A stretch of 64,000 bases of DNA. It comes from Diphasiastrum complanatum. Taxonomy: Eukaryota > Streptophyta > Lycopodiopsida > Lycopodiales > Lycopodiaceae. The stretch is taken from assembly GCA_029204225.1 (NCBI GenBank), contig CM055092.1, positions 74,378,857 to 74,442,856 of the forward strand. Reading direction: 5' to 3'. Shown here one piece after another: positions 34,055 through 45,010 of the stretch (position 1 is the first letter of the stretch; each line of letters begins with the position of its first letter). Both the position numbers and the translations under genes were made by a program. The notes beneath the pieces were generated by a model that searched no databases, had not been told where the DNA came from, and saw only the letters and a list, made by a program, of their open reading frames with translations.

Positions 34055-34294
34055 TCAAACTGGCCGAAGTGGCCTTAAGTTCATGAGGGCGTCGTCTAAG
34101 GACATTCCTTCCTCATAAAAGGAGGCGTTCCTATTACGAAGGGAGGCTTTATGTTGAACCTTCTTTTCAACCTTACCAAGGGCAATGTCCTTAGTGAAGA
34201 GTTTTCTTGCATAGGCCCAATCAACACCATTTTTCAAAAGGCTTGACACAGAATCTTCAAGTTCATAGCTGGTCTTTGCACACTCTAGCTTCAT
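34055..34294 (-). pseudogene. Gene-fragment-like block, copy 2, in element B
   Basis: It encodes KLECAKTSYELEDSVSSLL, NGVDWAYARKLFTKD and LGKVEKKVQHKA, and extends further than copy 1 (SFYEEGMSLDDALMNLRPL). Differences from copy 1 are mostly substitutions that leave the frame open. Unknown family. The two copies belong to a larger internal duplication (32545-32690 resembles 33888-34038). Confidence 0.45.
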
Positions 34295-34558
34295 CTCCTA
34301 GTTCATAAACACATACATTCCATATTGCATTTAAAAAATACAGAGATTGCGTTTCACAAAACCAGGCGCGTATTGCACAGAAAAGCATACTGTATATTAA
34401 TTTAAGAGATCTATCAGAAAAACCATTACGTATCCCGCCACATACGACTGGGCTTGTTTTTAAACTACTGTCTAACTATATGCCCCTTCATTTACTGCCG
34501 AAAATTACATAGAAAGAGTCCGCCACATACGGCTGGACCTTATTCAGTCTTGACATTC

Positions 34559-34879
34559 CTACAAGGATCTGGCAGATTTGTTATCGCTTGTGCCGCTCCT
34601 CCCCACCCCATCATTGCGAGGTGCATTAATCTCTTGCTCTGCCTCCTGGTTAGCCCGACGAATTTGCACCCTTTCGCTGACCATGGCCAGCTGTTGCGCA
34701 ATGTAGTTAATTCCCCGCTGCTGTGTCTCCTCGCCCTCACCAGCAGGGATAGGGAGCTGCAGCTCCGGGTGTCTTTGCTGAATCTCTTGCATCCTCTCTT
34801 CAAACTCTGCGCGAAGCTTCTCATGACTTTCATTGTGCCTTCGACCCTCTTCTGTTACCTTCGTCTCATGGGCGCTCAT
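34559..34879 (-). CDS. Companion ORF copy 2 (element B)
   Basis: 106 residues, no stop. It shares with the other copies the HN-x2-H helix (GRRHNESHEKLRAEFEER), PAGEGEE, GINYIAQQLAMVSERV and RRANQEAEQ with NAP. Its N-terminus (MSAHETKV) differs. The C-terminus is divergent (SGTSDNKSARSL). It sits next to the 5' (L-type) arm and reads inward from it, where element A has the transposase. The flanking 3' sequence at 34330-34555 also matches element A and C. Function unknown. Confidence 0.6.
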   Translation of the reverse strand: MSAHETKVTEEGRRHNESHEKLRAEFEERMQEIQQRHPELQLPIPAGEGEETQQRGINYIAQQLAMVSERVQIRRANQEAEQEINAPRNDGVGRSGTSDNKSARSL

Positions 34880-34962
34880 TTAAAAGTTCTTAGTGCCTCT
34901 CACAGCCTCTTACTGGCTCTCTCTCTCTTTCTCACACACACACACACAAGCCCACACAAATC

Positions 34963-34966
<4 letters not shown>

Positions 34967-35022
<56 letters not shown>

Positions 35023-35175
35023 CTAAACCCTAAACCCAAGCACACACACCCTAAACCCTAAACTGTCTCACACACACACACACACACACACAATCCTCAC
35101 ACACACACACACAAATCATCTCACACACATCATCTTTCACACACACACAAATCACAACATACACACAACCCACAT

Positions 35176-35213
<38 letters not shown>
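34967..35213. repeat. (CT)n, TTTAGGG-type and (CA)n tracts in element B arm
   Basis: CT tract about 34967-35019, CCCTAAA doublets at about 35023-35062, CA tracts about 35070-35092 and 35173-35212. These mirror the GA, TTTAGGG and GT order in element A. Confidence 0.85.
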
Positions 35214-35215
<2 letters not shown>

Positions 35216-35388
35216 ACACCTGTTTTGCTGTATTTTTTTTTAAAAATGTGTCCGGGTCCCATACGCGTTCGCGTCCGAATGTTGGACGCGTCCAGCATCC
35301 AAAAAAAAAAAAAAAACGTGGACGCGTCCAGGTCTGGACGAGGACGCGAAATGACCTCGTTCGGCTCGGACCTTCATGTCTGATATAT

Positions 35389-35528
35389 CTAAGGTAGGGA
35401 CCCCAGGATACGGACACGCCAAATTTTTTCAGTGTATTTTTAGTATATAAAAAATTGGACGCGGACCGTGTTCGGACGTCGGACACGGACGCAAAAATGC
35501 CAAAACCCCCCTTGGACGTATACGTCTG
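35389..35528 (-). mobile_element. Short family derivative D0
   Basis: 140 bp from CTAAGGTAGGG to TATACGTCTG, between AT dinucleotide runs. The GGACGCG units are eroded. It follows element B with only an ATATAT spacer. Confidence 0.5.
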
Positions 35529-35546
35529 ATATATATATATATATAT

Positions 35547-35822
35547 CTAAGGAAGCGGATGGCGGACGCGGACGCGCCAGGGGTGTGTCCGCGTCCGATT
35601 TTTTTTTTTAATTAAAAAAAAAAGAAGTTGTGTCTGTACCCCGGATGCGTGCGTCTGGGGGCGTCTGAACCCCCAGACGCATCTGTTTTTTTTTTTTTTT
35701 CAAAAAAAAAATTAAAAAAAATAAAAAATAGACGCGTCCGACCCCGCGTCCAGGGGTTGGACCCGTCCGGGTCCGGACGCCAGACGCGGACGCGGTCAAA
35801 ACGGCCCGGACCCTCATGTCTG
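35547..35822 (-). mobile_element. MITE-like family derivative D
   Basis: 276 bp with R-type end CTAAGGAAGCGGATGG at left and L-type end CCCTCATGTCTG at right. The flanks are atatatat on both sides (35539-35546 and 35823-35830), which fits either an 8-bp duplication or simply the host microsatellite. The interior is GGACGCG units and A/T homopolymers. Confidence 0.8.
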
Positions 35823-35831
35823 ATATATATA

Positions 35832-36074
35832 TAGGAAGCGGATGGCGGACGTGGACGCGCGTCCGCGTCCGGACGCAAACGCGCCAGGGGTGCATCCGCG
35901 TCCGGACGCGTCCGATTTTTATTTTTTTTTAATTTAAAAAAAAATTATATAAAAGAAAAAAATAGTCGCGTCCGACCCCACGTCCGGGGGTCGGACGCGT
36001 CCGGGTCCAGATGCCGGACGTGGACGCGGACGCGGATGCGGACGCGGGCAAAACGGTCCAGACCCTCATGTCTG
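35832..36074 (-). mobile_element. MITE-like family derivative E
   Basis: About 243 bp in the same orientation as D, from AGGAAGCGGATGG to CCCTCATGTCTG, separated from D only by an AT run, followed by atatatat. Confidence 0.75.
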
Positions 36075-36212
36075 ATATATATATCATGATGCTTTAGTCT
36101 GAACTCCAAGCAGACAACCATTCAAACATCTGTAGGAGGGAGCTTCGAGATACCGTGCCATTGAGGTCTTACTTTGTAGGAAGGGTTGATGTTGCGAGAG
36201 ATATATATATAT

Positions 36213-36484
36213 TAGACATGAGGGTCTGGGCCGTTTTGCCCGCGTCCGCGTCCGGACTCGGACGCGTCCGACCCCTGGACCGCAGGGTCGGACGCGTCTA
36301 TTTTTTTTTTTTTAAATTTTTTTTTTGAAAAAAAAAAACAGATGCGTCCGGTGGTCCGGACGCATTGGAAGCAATTTCTTTTTCTAAATTTTTTTCAAAA
36401 AAATTAAAAAAAAAAAAAATCGGACGCGTTTGGCGCATCCGCGTTCAGTGCGGACGCGGACGCGCGTCCGCCATTCGCTTCCTT

Positions 36485-36486
<2 letters not shown>
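36213..36486 (+). mobile_element. MITE-like family derivative F
   Basis: About 274 bp, L end TAGACATGAGGGTC at left after (AT)n, R end TCGCTTCCTTAT at right followed by a 40-bp (AT)n. Opposite orientation to D and E. Confidence 0.75.
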
Positions 36487-36528
<42 letters not shown>

Positions 36529-36532
<4 letters not shown>

Positions 36533-36858
36533 AAGCGGATGGCGGACGCGGACTCGCGTCCGGATGTGCACGCGCCAAGGGTGCGTCCGCATTCGGACGC
36601 GTCCAATTTTTTTTTTTTTTGTTTTTTTGTTAATTTTTTTTAATTTTTTTTTAAAAAAAAACATAAAAAAACTTGTATCTGGACCCCCGGATGCGTGCGT
36701 CCGGGGGTGTCCAAACCCCCAAACGCATCTGTTTTTTCTTTTTTTCAAAAAAAAAAAAATAGACGCGTCCGACCTCGCGTTCGGTGGTCGGAGGCGTCCG
36801 GGGCCGGACGTGGACGTGGACGCGGACGCGGGCAAAACGGCCCGGACCCTTCTGTCTG
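36529..36858 (-). mobile_element. MITE-like family derivative G
   Basis: About 330 bp from GGAAGCGGATGGCGG (directly after (AT)n shared with F) to CCCTTCTGTCTG. Its right end is part of a tandem duplication at 36761-37090. Confidence 0.7.
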
Positions 36859-37090
36859 ATATATACATCAATTGGAAATTTGCAATTTGGAGCTAGTCAA
36901 GAGCATCAAAGAAGAATAAAAATAAATAAAATAGACGCGTCCGACCCTGCGTCCGGGGGTTGGACGCGTCCGGGTCCGGACGCCGGACGTGGACGCGGAC
37001 GAGGGCAAAACAGCCCGGACCCTTCTGTCTGATATATACATCAATTGGAAATTGGCAATTTGGAGCTAGTCAAGAGCATCAAAGAAGAAT
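36761..37090 (+). repeat. Tandem duplication spanning a MITE end and its flank
   Basis: A unit of about 160-172 bp occurs at 36761-36917 and 36933-37090. It begins AGACGCGTCCGACC, passes through the element end CTTCTGTCTG, and includes about 60 bp of flanking NLELVKSIK-coding sequence. Confidence 0.75.
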
Positions 37091-37220
37091 CAAATGGCCA
37101 AGGCACTAAGGATCTGTTTTTGCAGGTTATTGAAGACTCAAGTAAAGGCAAAGGAGCAGCAAGGATGTCTTGTTCAAACCTACTTTACTCATCTAACTTT
37201 ATTTTTGAGCTATGTTATGT
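37045..37220 (+). pseudogene. Fragment homologous to the 25261-25797 ORF
   Basis: It encodes NLELVKSIKEESNGQG, DLFLQVIEDSSKGKGAARM and a hydrophobic LLYSSNFIFEL tail, parallel to the minus-strand ORF near 25300-25530. It is cut at its right by derivative H at 37227. Confidence 0.55.
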
Positions 37221-37226
37221 ATATAT

Positions 37227-37504
37227 CATGCATGAGGGTCCTGGCCGTTTTGCCCGTGTCCGCGTTCGCGCCCGGCGTCCAGACCCGGACGCGGGGTGGG
37301 ACGCGTCTATTTTTTTTTTATTTTTTTTTTGAAAAAAAAAAAAATTGATGCGTCCGGGGGTCCGGACGCCCCCGGACGCACGTGTCCGGGGTCCAGATGC
37401 AATATTTAAAAAAAAAAAAAAAAAATTTGGACTCGTCCAGACGTGGACCACCCCTGGCGCTGGACGCAGACGCGGACGCGGGCAAAACGGCTCGGACCCT
37501 CATG

Positions 37505-37508
<4 letters not shown>
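37227..37508. mobile_element. Family derivative H with two L-type ends
   Basis: 282 bp that begins CATGCATGAGGGTCCTGG and ends CGGACCCTCATGTCTG, so both termini are the CAGACATGAGGG end in inverted orientation, each followed inward by the GTTTTGCCCG block. Flanks are gtatatat and atatatat. Confidence 0.75.
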
Positions 37509-37552
<44 letters not shown>

Positions 37553-37554
<2 letters not shown>

Positions 37555-37724
37555 GCGTCCGGCGTCCGAACGCGTCCGCTTCCGCATCCGACCCCTAGGC
37601 GCGTGGTCGGGCGTGTCCATTTTTAATTTTTTTTTTTAAACCTAAAATACGAGCACCCCAGGCGCACCCGGGCAGGGACGTGCGCGCACGGATGCGCATC
37701 CGCGCTTGGGGTCCGCTTCCTTTG
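37553..37724 (+). mobile_element. Family derivative I, truncated
   Basis: About 172 bp of GGACGCG/CGCGTCC sequence after a 43-bp (AT)n, ending GTCCGCTTCCTTTG and then (AT)n. The left end lacks the CAGACATGAGGG terminus. Confidence 0.6.
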
Positions 37725-37915
37725 ATATATATATATGTAGATATACTAGTAAAGAGTCCCCGTCGTTGATGGGCAATGGACGACCGACAATTTGGGTTAC
37801 GGCCGATGGTTTGGGTCGAAGGTCAATGGTTTGGTTCGAAAGTTGTCATTGACAATTAGCCGAAATTTTGGGTGGTGGCCGACGGTTTGGGTGGACGGCC
37901 AATGATCGTACAAAT

Positions 37916-38338
37916 TGTTAGGAATTAATGTTTATTTGATACCCCTTAATGATAGTTTGGCCATGCCTGCATGCTATTTTTAGGGGCCATTCTAGTTATA
38001 ATAAGTTTGTTTTTTATGCTTATGCATGTAGGTGGGCGCACTACAAATAGATTAGGATCTATTTTAGTACTTAGAACTTCATTTGTAGTTCTTACTATAT
38101 ATAGGTAGCATTATTAGTAAATAGCTTTTGCTATTTTGCTATTTACTTTAGGCTCATTAGCTTTTATCAATCATTAGAGAAACTATATAGGAAGGCTGGC
38201 GCCCCACCTCAATTATTCCATTCAATTCAATGAGCTAGAGCATTTGCTCAATTCTCCTATGATCTGTTTTCTCTCTATACTTGGTTTTGTGTGAGTGCTA
38301 GGTATTGCTATCTAGAATTTGTATCACAAATTCTGACA
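37916..38338 (+). repeat. Copia-2 5' LTR
   Basis: 423 bp, TG...CA, followed by a tRNA-Met-type PBS. It differs from the 3' LTR by a run of T near 43080 and scattered changes. Confidence 0.88.
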
Positions 38339-38933
38339 TGGTATGAGAGCAGGTTTTGTGAGAGAGAGAGTTTGTTTGCAGGGTTGCAACCAGATCTGAT
38401 TGGAGGAGCTATTGAGCTGGACTACTGTTAGAAGCAGTCCACTGGAATCATTTTTGGACTACTGATCGCTGCCTGCCCGCCAGAATTGTTCGCGAAAGAT
38501 TATTGTTCGTGACAGTTTCTGACAGGTTGATTGCTTCTGGATTGTTGCTGTCTATAGATTGATCATAGTCTCGAAAGTTTATTGTTCGCTAAAGATTTGC
38601 GAAAGGATACAGATTCGCGAAAGGCGACAAATTTGCGAAAAGTGACAGATTCGAAAAACATTCGAGAAGATTTGAGAAAGATTCGCGAGATTCTCTACAG
38701 AGTTTCAAGATTCGCGACATATTCAAGATTTGTGACAAGATTCGAGAATAATTTGTGAAAGATACAAGATTGGTGGCAAATTGGTGAGATTGGTGACAAA
38801 TTCGCGAAAGATTCGAGATTGGTGACAAATTGGTGAGATTTGCAACAAGATTCGAGAAACAGATTCGTGAAAGATACACAGTCTTTGACAATTATACTGT
38901 TGATAGATCCGAGATTTGTTACAGATAAGAATA

Positions 38934-41900
38934 ATGGCAGGATTGAACGACGCTGTGTTGCCAGAGTCTAGCAAGCTAGATGGAACGAACTACAACATAT
39001 GGAAGTTCAAGATGCAAAGTATTCTCCAAGATAGAGAATATTGGGAGATTGTCATCGGTGTCGAGATACCTCCTACCATTGACTGAGAGTTGCGGGAGTA
39101 TCAGAGACGTAGAAGAAAAGCTCATCATATCATCAACTTATCAGTTAAAGATATGATTATACCTCATATCAGAGATGCTGCTGGACCCAAGGAGGCTTGG
39201 GATATACTGAAGAACTTGTATGAAACAGTAAATCAGTCACGGATCTTGTTCTTGACTAATAAGCTTCACACGTTGAAGATGGGTACAGGTGAATGAGTAA
39301 CGAACTACTTTACTCGAGTGAAAGATCTGAGAGGCCAACTTATTGCAGTTGGAGAAAGTGTTCAAGATTCAGTTTTGGCATCCATTGTACTTAATAGTCT
39401 ACCTTTGGCCTATCAGAATTTTGTAATGATGCTATAATTAAGAGAAACGAGGCCTTCTTTCGATGAGCTAAATGCCATCTTACTATAGGAAGAAATGAGA
39501 CGACAAAATATTGTCAACAAGGATGATTTTAAGGAACATGCTTTCCTAACAAAGAAGCAAGAGCAGTTTTTCAAGAAGGGTGGCAAAGGGAAGAAGAAGA
39601 AGAAAAAGCAGCAAGATATGGAGGAGAATCAATCAAATCAATCAGAAGATGGAAAGAAAGTGGTTCGAAAAGGAAACTGCTTCATTTGTGGAAAATCAGG
39701 ACATTATGCAAAGGAGCGCTGGCACAACAAATTCAAGAAAAAGCAGGATGGAAATTTTGCTGAAGAAGAAGAAATTTCTAATGCAAAATTGAGTGCTTTA
39801 GATCTTGAAGACTATGAGTGTTCTCAGCATCGACACCCTCTGGTAGTGCCTTCTCAAAGGAAAAAGATTTTTGGTTTATTGATTCAGGAGCTTCAAAGCA
39901 CATGACACCTAGGCGAGACTGACTATCTAATTTTCAGATGATGGGTCAAATGTGAAGTTGGGGGACAACTACACATATGATATAAAGGGAGTTGGAAAAG
40001 TACAAGTACAACTACCTTTAGGAAAGATTGGAAACATAAAGGATGTGCTTTATGTACCAGGAATCAAGAAAAACTTGCTCTCAGTACCAGCTATTACAAA
40101 GCAACACATGGTGGTGCAGTTTGATGAACAGAGGTGTCTCATCAAGAAGAAAAATGATGAAGTAATAGCTGAGGGCATACTTGCAGGGCAGTTGTATAAA
40201 CTTCAAGCTCAGGTGGTGGATCATCCTGCAAGTGTTGCGGATACTGAATCATTGAGTAAGTTATGGCACGAGAGGTATGGACATCTGAATTACGAAAGTC
40301 TACAAGTCTTGAGAAAATTTAACATGGTTACAGGTCTACCTCAAGTTGTTTCTGATCACAAGGTTTGTGAAGGTTGTGTTTTAGGCAAGCATTCAGGGCG
40401 AAAAATGTTCTAGAACTTGTTCATACAGATTTGTGTGGTCCTATGAAGACTCAATCTTATGGAGGAGCAAGTTACTTTATGGTGTTTGTAGATGACTATT
40501 CTAGGAAGACATGGATCTATCTTCTGAAGAATAAAGGTGAAGCTTTCAAATATTTCACATGGTTTAAGACACAGGTGGAGAAAGAAATAGATAGACAAAT
40601 TAAGATACTTTGCTCAGACAAAGGGGGAGAGCATCTTTCTACGGAATTTCAGGTGTTTTGCAAGGATCATGGTATAAAGGGACAATTTGCAAATACGGAC
40701 ACACCTCAACAAAATGGAGTTGCAGAAAGAAAGAACCGGTCCATATTGGAAACTGCGAGGAGTATGCTCAAGAGTAAAAATCTTTGAAATATGTTTTGGG
40801 GTGAAGCAGTTAAAACGACAATCCGAAGTCCTACAAAGGTTGTCAAACTCCAGAGGAACCTTACACGGGTCGGAAGCCAAATGTAAGTCATTTGAGAGTA
40901 TTTGGAAGTATTGCTTATTCTCACATACCTAAGGATTCTAGGAGCAAATTGGATTCTAAGGCGACCAAGTGTTTATTTCTTGGTTATGATAATCAAGAGA
41001 AGGGATACAGGTTATATGACTTGGAGGGTAAGAAAATAATCATAAGTAGGGATGTAATCTTTGATGAGGAGGCAACTCATAAAGATATAGAGATATATCT
41101 TGATAAGGATCAAGATGGTGGAATCCCTATATTATGTGACGAGTTATTACAGGAACTTGAATCGACATATGTATCGCCTACGCCAATTCAAGAACCTAAA
41201 GTGTCTTTGGTTGAGATAGGAAAGAGGAAGGAGAGGTCAAGTATATGGGATACTTATTCACCTCCTACTTCACCAAGCAGGAAGCATCCTACATCAAAAG
41301 CTAGAAGATTGCCTAGATGGTACTATGAAACTATCAAGGATAGTGTTATTATGGAACAGGGAGAGTCTAGTACACATGGAACTAGGAGATCAGCTAGACT
41401 TGAAAAGCAACATGAAGATCAAGATGAGGTTCGACAAGAGGATCATCATGAAGATGGGGATGTACATTTTGCATATATGGCCACAGTATTAGAGCCCAAG
41501 GATCCATCTACTTTCAGAGAGGGATATCTGGAGGAAAGCTATGGATGAGGAGTACAACTCATTTATGAAGAACAAGACTTGGAGACCTGTTCAGCTACCT
41601 ACAGGTAAAAAGGCCATTGGATGCAAATGGGTCTATAGGACTAAGTACAAATCAGATGGTTCTATAGATGAACATAAGGCAAGGTTGGTGGCAAAAGGTT
41701 ATGCTCAACAAGAAGGGATTGACTATGAGGAAACTTTTGCACTAGTTGCTATGCTCTATGAGGACCGTTTTATTATTGGCAGTTCAGTTTGGATGGGATA
41801 TTCAACACATGGATGTAAAGCGTGCATTCCTGAATGGATTTCTAGAGGAAGAAGTCTACATGGAGCAGCCAGAGGGATACATAGTAGCAGGACATGAAGA

Positions 41901-42992
41901 TAAGGTTTGCAGGTTGGACAAGGCATTATATGGACTTAAGAAGGCACCCAGGGCATGGTACACTAGGATTGAACCATACTTCGAGGAGCATACACTTTAT
42001 GTTTTGGTCAGGAATAATCATATTGTTATTGTAGTGATGTATGTGGATGATCTTATTATTACAGGATCAGATCATAGTATGATTCAAGGAATCAAGAAAG
42101 ATCTCTCATCAGAATTTGATATGAAAGATCTTGGTTCACTACAATATTTTCTTGGGATTGAGGTATGGAGAGTAGCACAGGGTCTATTAATGCCCATGAA
42201 ATTCTTGAAAAGTTCAATATGTCAGAGTGCAAGCCTATTTCTACACCATATGATAGTGGATGTAAGCTTACTAAAGCTGAGGAAGATCAGGATGCAGATG
42301 AGACGTTATATAGAAAGCTAGTTGGAAGCTTAATCTATCTAACTACTACAAGACCAGATATTGCTTCTGCTGTGAGTATGGTTAGTCAGTTTATGGCTAA
42401 ATCTAAGGAGATTCATTGGAAAGCTGCTAAGCGAATACCCAGATATATCCAGGGCACTTTGAGATTTGGTATTCTCTATGGTAGACAGGATGATTTGAAG
42501 TTACAGGGATATGTGGATGCTGATTGGGCTGGAGATGCGGAAGACCGAAGATCTACTACAGGTTATGTTTTTAGTCTTGGTTCTGGTGCTATTTCTTGGA
42601 GTTCAAAGAAGCAACATACTATTGCTTTATCATCTACAGAGGCAGAATATCGAGCTACTACAAGTGCAACATGTGAAGCAATATGGTTACGAAGGATTCT
42701 ACATGATCTACATATGATACAAGATTCACCTACGGTACTTCAATGTGACAATCAAAGTTGTATTAAATTGGCGAAAAATCCAGTTTTTCATAGCAGGACA
42801 AAGCATATTGAAGTACAACAACACTTCATCAGAGAGAAAATTCAAAGTGATGAAGTGGAGCTTATCTATTGCCCTACGGAAGAACAAGTTGCAGATATCT
42901 TTACTAGAGGTCTTGGCAAAGAAAAATTTCAGAAGTTTAGAGAACTTCTAGGAGTAATAGATAACAAAGTAAACATTAAGGGGGAGTGTTAG
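38934..42992 (+). pseudogene. Copia-2 gag-pol, interrupted
   Basis: The ATG at 38934 starts a gag related to Copia-1 (SSKLDGTNYNIWKFKMQ). Stops occur in gag near 39084, 39295, 39435 and 39487. The zinc knuckle reads CFICGKSGHYAKER, with its last Cys changed to Arg. The protease is out of frame (DSGASKHMT near 39883). Pre-integrase and integrase follow (LWHERYGHLNY; VHTDLCGPM; FVDDYSRKTW; NGVAERKN). A gap and frameshifts occur around 40785-40890. RT includes YVDDLIITGS near 42040. The last 275 residues (42165-42992), RT end plus RNase H (DADWAGD, TKHIEVQQHFIREK), remain open. The TAG overlaps the 3' LTR. Confidence 0.9.
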
Positions 42993-43417
42993 GAATTAAT
43001 GTTTATTTGATACCCCTTAATGATAGTTTGGCCATGCCTGCATGCTATTTTTAGGGGCCATTCTAGTTATAATAATTTTTTTTTTTTATGCTTATGCATG
43101 TAGGTGGGCGCACTACAAATAGATTAGGATCTATTTTAGTACTTAGAACTTCATTTTTAGTTCTTACTATATATAGGTAGTATTATTAGTATATAGCTTT
43201 TGCTATTTTGCTAGTTACTTTAGGCTCATTAGCTTTTATCAATCATTAGAGAAACTATATAAGAAGGCTGGCGCCCCATTTAATTATCCCATTCAATTCA
43301 ATGAGCTAGAGCATTTGCTCAATTCTCCTATGATCTGTTTTCTCTCTATACTTGGTTTTGTGTGAGTGCTAGTAGGACTAGTATCTCCATCTAGAATTTG
43401 TATTCCAAATTCTGACA
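42987..43417 (+). repeat. Copia-2 3' LTR
   Basis: 431 bp, TGTTAGGAATTAATG...TTCTGACA, followed by caaat. Confidence 0.88.
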
Positions 43418-43422
43418 CAAAT

Positions 43423-43820
43423 ATGGTGCGGATTTAGGATTAAGGATGCTGTGTACATCCCAATCAGCCAAATAAGAGTAAGCATCAATTTAGAAATAAA
43501 AGATTTACACCAAATTCAAACTCAGATTTATATAAAATTCAAAAAACAAAGTCATTTTTAAGTACTGCTGTGTACACCATCAAATTCAACGTTGTCTGTA
43601 CTTTACTTAGTCTCACAATTTCATATCCTTCAAATATAACTTCATATTACTAACAAATTCATCTACATTTATCAATAAAAATCTCTTTCGAGGAAGAAAT
43701 TTCCACAAAGTTGCTGATACTACACAAATATCCTATAGTTTACCACAACCTGTACCATTTGCACATACATACGCACACACAGCCTCAATCCCATAGACAT
43801 ACACACACATTTTTGCTGCG
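43423..43820. other. Unassigned AT-rich sequence
   Basis: No gene recognised. It contains a short CACACA-rich patch near 43770-43810 before the tandem repeat. Confidence 0.4.
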
Positions 43821-45010
43821 GATTTGTCTCGACGTCCAGCACTGGACGAAACAGACGGCATGCAAGACGGAACCCGTTCGACGATACTGGACCACTTATT
43901 GGGAATGTCGAAAAGTGGTCCATTTGTTGTGCTCTAAATGGTGCTCCTTCTGGCATGAAGGACATTTTCAGGCAAATGATGTCCGAATTGAGCTGCAACT
44001 GGTCTAGTGGGTTCGTGCCAAGCCCACGGACTTGTGGCCACCTTCCATGCGAGGTTCTGACATCTCTAGCACGAATCCGACCAGTTTCCGGTCCAATAGG
44101 CCTAGGTTTCCTATATTGTTTTTAGGGTTTATGGCTCGGACGCATGTTTTTGTGAGTACGGAACCGTTTGGAGCCGGGTTTGTTGTTGCAGGTTTGTCTC
44201 GACATGCAACACTGGACAAAATAGACAGCATGCAAAATGGAGCCCGTTTGTCAATATCGGACCACTAAGTGGAAATGCCGAAAAGTAGTGTATTCTTGTG
44301 CCCTAATGGCGCTCCATCTAGGACGAAGGACATTTTCAGGAAAACGACGTCCAAGTTGAGTTGCATATGGTCTAGTGGGTTCGTGCCCACGAACCTGTGG
44401 CCACTTTCCCTCCGAGGTTCTGACATCTCTAGCACGAATCTGACCAAGCCGGTCTGCGACAGGCCTAGGTTTCCTATATTGCTTTTAGGGTTTATGGCTC
44501 GGACGCACGTTTCTCTCTGAGTACGGAACTATTTGGATCCTGGTTTGTTGCTGTGGGTTTGTCTCGGTGTGCAATACTGGATAGAATAGACAGCATGCAA
44601 AATAGAGCGCGTTCGGCAATATCGGACCACTTCTTGGGAATGCCGAAGTAGTCCATTCTTGTGCCTCAATGGTGCTCCATCCGGCACGAAGGACATTTTC
44701 ATAGAAACGACGTCCAAGTTGAGCTGCACCTGGTCCAATGGGTTCGTGCAAAGCCCACGAACCTGTGGCCACCTTCGGTCCGAGGTTCTGACATCTCTAG
44801 CACGAATCTGATGATTCTAGACCACCCAATGAAGTAGGAAATCCATTGAGCCCTGGTCTTTTTAATTCAAATTTTTTTTGGGTCATGCAACAATTGAGTA
44901 GTTGTCAAACCTTGCATTCACCTAATTTTTGCTTAAAACAGTTCCGGTCCGACAGGCCTAGGTTTCCTATATTGCTTTTAGAATTTATGGCTTGGAAACA
45001 CGTTTATCTG
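43821..45010 (+). repeat. Tandem repeat, about 368-bp period, three units
   Basis: The landmark GGTTTGTCTCG recurs at 43821, 44191 and 44556 (spacings about 370 and 365). Each unit contains GGACATTTTCA, GGGTTCGTGC, GAGGTTCTGACATCTC and GGCCTAGGTTTCCTATATTG. The third unit is interrupted by about 125 bp of unrelated sequence (44812-44938) between the CACGAATC and TTCCGGTCC blocks. No conserved ORF. Confidence 0.8.

Larger units (their letters stand above)
31905..35382 (-). mobile_element. Element B: large family member in reverse orientation
   Basis: The left part (31911-32340) is the reverse complement of the right arm of element A, including the CGCGTCC array, the TACAGGCC and AATTAATTATCAGAGGGT blocks and the ATGCCTCCCATGTCTGATATC segment. 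The right end (35240-35382) is the reverse complement of element A's left arm and ends CGGACCTTCATGTCTG. The interior holds a companion ORF (34559-34879), duplicated gene-fragment-like blocks and a solo LTR. The outermost left terminus is not clear and no exact target duplication is visible. No transposase is recognised. Confidence 0.7.
37916..43417 (+). mobile_element. Copia-2: complete but degenerate Ty1/copia element
   Basis: The 5' LTR is 37916-38338 and the 3' LTR 42987-43417; both start TGTTAGGAATTAATG and end TTCTGACA. The target duplication caaat is at 37911-37915 and 43418-43422. The PBS at 38339 (TGGTATGAGAGCAGG) carries one change from the usual TGGTATCAGAGC. A purine tract AAGGGGGA precedes 42987. 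The LTRs differ at several positions and a small insertion, and gag-pol is interrupted, so this is much older than Copia-1. Confidence 0.92.

Noticed and set aside
35612-37640. Several 60-155 residue frames with Arg/Pro and poly-Phe/Lys runs
   Set aside because: They arise from CGCGTCC units and A/T homopolymers in the short derivatives, not from genes.
35389-37724. CRISPR-like array
   Set aside because: The regular GGACGCG repeats and spacing are transposon ends in a plant genome; no fixed-length repeat/spacer pattern.
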